Of a stretch of 64,000 nt of DNA, positions 57,851 to 64,000 are shown in pieces. Numbering within the stretch: the first letter of the stretch is position 1; the number at the start of each line of letters is the position of its first letter. The notes beneath the pieces were generated by a model. That model did no database searches and was not told the DNA's origin. It was given only the letters and a program-made list of their open reading frames with translations. The translations under genes were made by a program, and so were the position numbers. Source of the stretch: Marsupella aquatica (taxonomy: Eukaryota > Marchantiophyta); assembly GCA_973895155.1 (NCBI GenBank), contig OZ316895.1:3348001-3412000 (forward strand). The letters run 5' to 3'.

Positions 57851-60750
57851 ATGGTTAGAACTTTTATTAATCTTTTTAGTATCATAGTTACCTTATCTTG
57901 TTCCTCTTGATTAACATTCTTAACTTTTAGTTATTTATAGATTTATGCTCCTTTCGATGAGAATTCTCCAACTTTCCATTATCAACCAGGAAACTCCTCC
58001 TTCTTTCCATGAAAATTCCATGAGAAGGTCAAAGTCTCCAGAGTCAACCAGGCAACTAGGACTCAATCCAACAATGCACTGCAGTTTTATATGTCTGTTG
58101 TTCAAAAAACTTCCAATGCTTGTGATTTATAGACCAACAGGTGTCACCAATTTTTTTTCCAATGGTTGTGGGTTATAGATCAATAGGTGTCACCTGAACA
58201 AAGATAGAGCCTCAAAGTAGCTGACCAGAAGGCCTCACACAGGTGGTTTGCCTCAAGAACATTTCACAAATCCCTCGTATCCTTCCCTCAAGTTGAGGCT
58301 AGCACGTTACATCAAAAGAAAAATTCTAGACTTACTACTAAGTCATTCAAGGCAAACTAAGACTAACCCAACCTATGCATTTCAGCCAAGCCATCACTGT
58401 CTTAATTTTTTGCCCACCCCCCTTCCCCCCCCAAAAAAAACCCCAAAAAAAGAGAGTTGATTAGTGTCCACTTGAGACTGTTCTTACAGATATGGAAATT
58501 AATCCAATCGACAAGTAAGATATAGAGCACGCCACAGATGCTCTTGAGGTTGAGGCGGGAGTTGAAGTTGATGCATGATACAATACAGAAACTCGGACAA
58601 CTTGGGAGAAAATGGATCATGCTCATCAAATTCAATTTGTCCACTGAATGTAAACCTCATATAAAATACAGAAATAGATCAGGCTCAAGATAGTCTTTCA
58701 AGGCCAACAAAAAATACTATCTAAAGGAGTGGCTCAAGGCTTTTAGGACTGTGGGGGCCAATATGAAATGCTTGTAGACTGGCCCCAATATGGCTGCCCA
58801 TACCCAGAATCCCATGCCTGTCCCTACTCACAGACATAGCTAAATATATATATATCCAAAATAATGTGTTGTCAAAAGAAGAATTTTTGACCTATGGCTT
58901 CACTCTACAAAAAAGGTAGATTGAAGTGTTGTTGATAAGACAGATAGACTTATCACCAATCATAGTATCTAGAAGGCTAGTAGATATACCTCGTAGTGTT
59001 CCCATGTTTTTATTCCATTTCTATGTTTGTCTTGGCAAGTATAATATCGGTACAACTTTGGCTAGAGTTCCGGGATTGTGTGGGGTTTGGTGTTGTTTAG
59101 TTTCCCTCCTTTTCAAAAGAAGAAGTAGTTCGCCTAGAGTTGAAAGGTTATTTTGTCGTACGTAAAAAATTATATCCTAGCTTTTTTCATAATGCAACAT
59201 GTTTAGAGTTGAAAAAGCTGCTCGACAATATAAATCCTACAGTAGCTAGTTTCCGCTTTTTGTTCCAGACATTTGACCTTATTCCTTTGATGGACGTGAA
59301 GACGTAAATATTGCACTGTGTTACCCTCCTGGTTAGTCTTAATTGCAAGATCATCAGAAACACCAATGTGGGCAGAAAAACGTCTAGCAAACGTAGAATT
59401 GAGAAAATTATTTGTGGTTTGCTACGACAAAAGGGTGTTCACTCAAGGTTTCCTCCACATTGGATTTAATTTTGTAGATAGTTATTAATGGTACGAGGTA
59501 ATAATCTACAGCTCTGTTGAGCTTACACTAGCTTCAACTATCTGGAGCAGTGTTCAAGCTCAAGCATGGACAACAATGATGTCCATAATCACTCAGGTAG
59601 GACTAGGAGATAGACTGCAGCAACCATTGCATCAATTAAATAGACGTGGAACAAACTAAGAGGACGGGCCTTAGTTATAACTTGAAAGAAATGATGCTCC
59701 TTGGAATCCAACAAGGAACCCAGGCATGCATCACTTTCACCACTGTCCCTTGGCATTCAAATAGGCAACAATTATGCCTATTTATATACACTAGTCACTT
59801 AGCTATCTTCTGCCAATCCAAGGTTTCTAGGGTTTTCAGTGTAGATTGTTGATATGGCAAAAGCATAAAGGCTTGATACACAAACATTAATTTATTAACT
59901 CTGAGGCACAATTAATTCGCAAAGAGGTCTAACTTTTGAAGCTCTAGCTACTCAACTCATTGCACTCTTTCATGCTAGATCATTCAACTTAACTCAATAA
60001 TTTCAGTACTGAAGCAACTGAAAAGAAATTGGATTGAACTGAATTAAATTGGACTTGTCTCAATTCTGCATAAAGCAGTCTTAAACTTAGGAAAACTTCA
60101 CTGATTTCAAACATGATTCAATTTTACTGAACGTAGCCTCAACATTACTTCTTTCAACTTTGCTTGTAACACCTACCTACTTCTGAGAGGTTAATAGGGC
60201 CTTTACAAATCCTGTGCTATAATGGGTCACATTACATGACTGTAGAGCAATTTCTGATTCTAGACTAGTGATCACATTCCAAGGAGATGGGTATGTGCAT
60301 GCCCCTGGAGCTAGAGCAACATTCCACCCAACCACTCCAGCTACTGTTTATGCTTTAGCCACAAGTCCCGTATAAAGTGCTTTGGGGTGAACCTTTCCAC
60401 TCATTTCACATACAGTAGAGTCCTGTAGATGAATGAGCATATCCTATTTTTGAGTATCAATGTCATGTCATTAGGTCACCATAGGGATCCACCTAAAGCT
60501 CAAAATGTAGATGTAACTGAGACTTCCATCCCTCCAAAACCCGCATCTAGAAAGAAATAATTCATGTTTTAGAAGAAAGTAACAAACTTTGTTCTTAGGG
60601 TACGAATGTGCTGAGAATCAAGATGAAATCTCACAGAGAACCCCGTCTTAAAGTAGCTCATATTCTTTAAAAAATCACCAAGAAAACGTTTCGATGAGGG
60701 GGTCCCACGATGGGAGGTCCTACTTTTCACGTAGGCAAATGAATGGCAAT
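57851..60750. other. Intergenic, no supported gene
   Basis: This is 2.9 kb of AT-rich sequence. A homopolymer-rich patch of C and A runs lies at about 58410-58450. A short repeated phrase (CCAATG.TTGTG..TTATAGA.CAA.AGGTGTCACC) occurs twice near 58108-58195. ORFs are short and unrecognised, and no RNA gene is visible. Confidence 0.35.
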
Positions 60751-61403
60751 GCAGCCCCCGTTTATAGTTGAAGCTCCCTCTTATAGTGGCAGTTGCGGTT
60801 TAATTTATAATAAAGTTAGACTTAAAAGCAATGAGAGCGGGAGAGACACTGCAGCCCACCTTTGAATTTCGATTTCAACTACAATATGTTGTTCTTTGGA
60901 GAGATGTTGTTCGCTGAGCACACGTACCCAAGAGATGGTCCATGAGCACAGAAGCCACCCACTAAAGGCTTCCGATCGTCGAATTCTTGCTTCCTTTTGT
61001 GAAAACTGAACACTCACCGATCACCTGAGATTGTAACCCATCATTAAGGATTTACGTACAGACAGATTGATTATTTGTCTGGATTTGTCTGAACAAACTG
61101 ACATAATGCTAGCAAAGTTTGTCATTGGTCCCTCTCCATTTGGGATCGTTTGCTTACTTGCTTGCCTATTGTAACCTACTTCGTTTGGGATCCGATGCTT
61201 GCATAGCTAGCCTGGCACACACAGGCTAGTATCGATTTGCAGACCCAATCAATAATTTCGCCATTGCTGGAATCTCGTAGTTTTGCTCTGCTCTGCGGTG
61301 CGCTAAACCTCGAGTACTGGTGGTGAAACGGAATCAAAAAGTTTTCAGCACACGTGAAGGATGCCAGGGGGTGAAGGAGCTTGGAGAGGACGAAGGACCT
61401 TGA

Positions 61404-61640
61404 TCATGTCATTGGAACGAATATATCTTGGAGCTTTTCACTGACAGAAAAGTTCAGACTACGTGTATTGTCTCAGACTATGCTGGTCTGGACGTCGAAA
61501 AGCTCCGGATCTCGTATGACAAAGTGCCTGCTGAATGGCTGGACGACACTCCGAGATCTGTCCGGGAAGCAGATCCCAAGTATATTGCTCGTCCTCCGCA
61601 ACAACGGCATTGTGGGACGATTGTGGCGACAAATGCTTGA
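61404..61640 (+). CDS. Unrecognised open stretch, protein-like, no clear start
   Basis: An open frame runs from just after a stop near 61395 to a TGA at 61638-61640. It encodes CHWNEYILELFTDRKVQ ... SDYAGLDVEKLRISYDKVP ... EADPKYIARPPQQ. The composition is balanced and protein-like, with no obvious low complexity, but I do not recognise a family. There is no ATG at its beginning, so it would be an internal or terminal exon, or a decayed gene. It lies between the two copies of the duplicated leader block, which suggests they belong to one locus. Confidence 0.3.
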   Translation, partial: SCHWNEYILELFTDRKVQTTCIVSDYAGLDVEKLRISYDKVPAEWLDDTPRSVREADPKYIARPPQQRHCGTIVATNA

Positions 61641-61803
61641 ATTGGAGATGGTGATAAAACATGGCAGCGGGCATGGCAGTGACTCTAGAGAGCTTTTTCC
61701 AGCGAGGTGAAGAAGGGGACCGACATCGTCTGAGGAAGAGGAGGAAAAAGAGCTCTGCTGAGCTGACCTCGCAAGTGTCTTAGCCTAGGTGAGCTCACAA
61801 AGT

Positions 61804-61992
61804 GGGATCATGGTGGAGAGCAGCAGAATCACTCGCGCCAATAATATGCCTGCTTTGGTGTACTATGGGATCATGGTGGAGAGCAGCAGCATTACCAGCG
61901 CCAATAACATGTCTACTTTGGTGCACTATGGGATCATGGTGGAGAGCAGCAGCATCACCAGCGCCAATAATATGTCTGCTTTGGTGTACTAT
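61804..61992 (+). repeat. 63-bp tandem repeat, exactly three copies
   Basis: GGGATCATGGTGGAGAGCAG starts at 61804, 61867 and 61930, an exact 63-bp period, and the third copy ends at 61992. The units differ at only a few bases. Two of the three plus-strand frames are open throughout; one reads GIMVESSSITSANNMSALVYY three times. A 21-codon period with few frame-breaking changes would fit coding repeats, but recency alone could explain it. Confidence 0.95.
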
Positions 61993-62215
61993 GAGGTGTC
62001 AAATGAACAAATGTAGGCGGCTGAGTAGGTCTGTCGTTCACCCAGGCAGATAAATCGAAATACAGGCCCCTTTTATAGTGGCAGCTGTGGTTTAATTTCT
62101 GCAAAATAATGAAATGTTAATCGCTCTGGAGAGAGAAAGAGACTGAGCGAGTAGTAACTCAGTGCAGACCACCTCTTCACTATTTGACTGTCAATTTTTT
62201 CAAAACAACGACAAT

Positions 62216-62515
62216 ATGTTGCTCTTTGGAGCGATTAGTAATCGCCGACGAGAGCACTATTGCACCGAGGCACTAGGCAATTTGTATCTCCAGCCCGAAG
62301 GCCTGCAGATCGGGGAAGAGACGAGGTCTGTTTCTCGGGAGTTCACTCATTATACGATTGACATCGGAGACCGGCTACGGATTCTAGATGTGAGTGACCA
62401 TAACTCTATGATTTGTCACCTTTGTTCCGGCATGGGACCTGCAGCACGACTCAGACATACCGATAATATTCACAGAGCTGAAAATCAAGTTCCAGTTAGC
62501 GAAATGGTAACTTAA
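62216..62515 (+). CDS. Unrecognised short ORF, possibly first exon of a gene
   Basis: ATG at 62216 starts MLLFGAISNRRREHYCTEALG and continues GLQIGEETRSVSREFTHYTIDIGDRLRILD. A good donor GTGAGT follows at 62390, after exactly 58 codons, so a first exon of 62216-62389 is plausible. Without splicing the frame runs to 62515. The sequence before the ATG is the duplicated leader block, whose other copy also has an ATG in the same place. No family recognised. Confidence 0.3.
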   Translation: MLLFGAISNRRREHYCTEALGNLYLQPEGLQIGEETRSVSREFTHYTIDIGDRLRILDVSDHNSMICHLCSGMGPAARLRHTDNIHRAENQVPVSEMVT

Positions 62516-64000
62516 ATGCCTTCCGAGGTTTGTCATGTAAATTCTGAGTGTATACATTATGTTTTTAACTGAAAAATAAAAACAGGAGAATGATTTTCTC
62601 GCCTTGCTTGATTTCCTAAAGTAAAAAGTAATAATGTGTGGCGCAAGTCCTCCGCCGGTTGGGATGGTACTATATACCACATTGGGATGGCACTACGGTA
62701 CTGTATATCACACAGCCACCGATTAAGACACAACGCCTAGGAAACAGGATCAGAAAAGCAGAATCCCCGATAAAAGGGAGAGAATGGAGAGACACCTTAC
62801 AACAGGATCCCAAAGGCAGGAGACCAATAAAAGCAGGAGACCAATAAAAGGCAGAAAACAATAGAAAAACAGGGAAGACCAAAAAGCTGGAGACTACGTA
62901 CTTGCAAGTCGTACTTGTTTTTAAGGCATCCACCTTGATGCGTAACCTCGCAAACTTGGGCGATGGAGTTTCACAGTTTTCGGGGTCACTACAATGACTC
63001 TGAACACACAGCAAATCTCCTGGACTTGGACTTTGACAAAGAGTAGAGGATTGCGTGGCCCCACAAAAAGTTTCAGGAAACCCGTTCACAAAGTCTCTCG
63101 TTCCATGGCGGTTCAATCCGACGTTCAATGAACAAGTTAAGAGTTGACTGAGCGTCCGTAGGCAATTGACACTAACTTGATTTGTTCACGAGGAAGGTTT
63201 AATATTATGAAATAGAGGCGGGACTTTGGGAGAAACCCAATCTTCATCAACATAGATGGTCTACGCCTTTAAGCACCACCACAATTTTTATTGAACTATG
63301 TTTTCGAAGGTTTATTACGGGTGTCACCAGTATGTTTGTCCATCTGTTTAAAAGACGTGACATAGGCTTTGAAACGGGTAGAGGGATGGAATGCTAGAAA
63401 AACCCCTCTTCAGTTAAATTAAGCTGGCATGGATCACAGAAAGAAAACTGCATGCGTGCAGCATCATCAGGTATTCCTTGGACTTCTGTTTAAATGTTTG
63501 ATTATTCTAGACAGCAATATATTCAAAGTTCATGAGATGATTGACACATCGAAAAAGCATCACAGCTAGCCAGGCTTGCAGACTTCTTACCCCAACAATA
63601 AGAAGTAACATCAACGCTCATGAACAGTTATTTTCCCTGAGCTCATTCAGTAACAGGCTGTAAAGCGGTGGATATGTGTTGCAATAATATTGCCCAGGAA
63701 ATGCATGAACTTGTTGCTGATCTTCGGAAATCAGATAATTGACAGTATGACCTCGGGGAATTACATACTAGCAAAACCGGGTTCCACGAGGTCGTACTTA
63801 AGGATTGTCGGGGATTTTTCACATATTAATAAGACACTCATGTCTTGCTTCCACGGACCGCCTTAAAGTTTCGAACTCAAGGACGGACAGAAACCCAAGT
63901 TAGCGACAAAGAGGATGTACAAAATGCAATGGCCATCAATAAACTTAAATTGGAAATATTGAGCATCGATTGTTGTCACTCAGTAGGGCGACTAATCCGT
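62516..64000. other. Right edge of window, no firmly supported gene
   Basis: A minus-strand ORF from ATG 63128 to 62670 (152 codons) starts MNVGLNRHGTRDFVNG, is cysteine-rich for its first 60 residues, then becomes strongly hydrophobic. A GTACGT donor-like site near 62904 suggests that only the first part, if anything, is coding. It contains short repeats (GGAGACCAATAAAAG twice near 62818-62848). From 63200 to the end I see no frame or repeat worth naming. Confidence 0.25.

Larger units (their letters stand above)
60751..62250 (+). repeat. Duplicated leader-like block (60751-60920 and 62061-62236)
   Basis: The first copy has GCAGCCCCCGTTTATAG, CTTATAGTGGCAGTTGCGGTTTAATTT, a GAGAG-rich stretch, CACTGCAG.CCACCT and CAATATGTTGTTCTTTGGAG. 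The second has CAGGCCCCTTTTATAG, TGGCAGCTGTGGTTTAATTT, GAGAGAGAAAGAGAC, AGTGCAGACCACCT and CAATATGTTGCTCTTTGGAG. In both copies an ATG sits in the same conserved spot. The second continues as an open frame; the first stops after about 19 codons. This looks like a gene 5' end that was duplicated. Confidence 0.75.

Overview
The window is nuclear DNA of a land plant. It holds two intact multi-exon genes, one young Ty1/copia retrotransposon, and long AT-rich stretches of repeats, foldback elements and decayed gene-like fragments. Three things point to a plant: a respiratory burst oxidase (RBOH) with an N-terminal EF-hand region, a DExH14-type ASCC3 helicase that lines up with my memory of the Arabidopsis protein from end to end, and a Copia element with a plant-type initiator-tRNA-Met primer site. 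Medium introns (about 100-530 nt), large intergenic spaces and a long divergent RBOH N-terminus suggest a bryophyte or other early-diverging lineage, but that placement is inference.

Layout. 1-1331: gene-like duplicated fragments and the upstream region of the first gene. 1332-20666 (+): a complete 50-coding-exon DExH14/ASCC3 gene; every splice junction joins in frame and predicts 2,153 residues. 20667-22422: 3' flank and orphan sequence, including a 24-nt inverted repeat. 22423-29152: a DNA element with long terminal inverted repeats, split by a 5,442-bp minus-strand Copia element (22884-28325) that has near-identical LTRs and a perfect 5-bp target duplication. 29153-39732: repeats, one TIR element, degenerate tandem arrays, and a possible endonuclease remnant at 38258-38539. 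39733-44361 (-): a complete RBOH gene of 11 or 12 coding exons, preceded by its leader and a GC-rich upstream block to about 46.1 kb. 46.1-64 kb: no gene I recognise, but much repeat structure: a 300-bp foldback element, three more TIR elements of one family, minisatellites, duplicated blocks, a GC-rich island and two or three short unrecognised ORFs.

The two genes do not form a functional unit. The helicase belongs to rescue of collided ribosomes and alkylation repair. The oxidase makes superoxide at the plasma membrane under calcium and kinase control. I found no tRNA, rRNA or CRISPR array. The most notable observations are a 114-nt in-frame intron candidate in the RBOH gene, a dense TP/SP cluster in its N-terminus, intron positions shared by the two tandem halves of the helicase, and several foldback structures that could be small-RNA sources.
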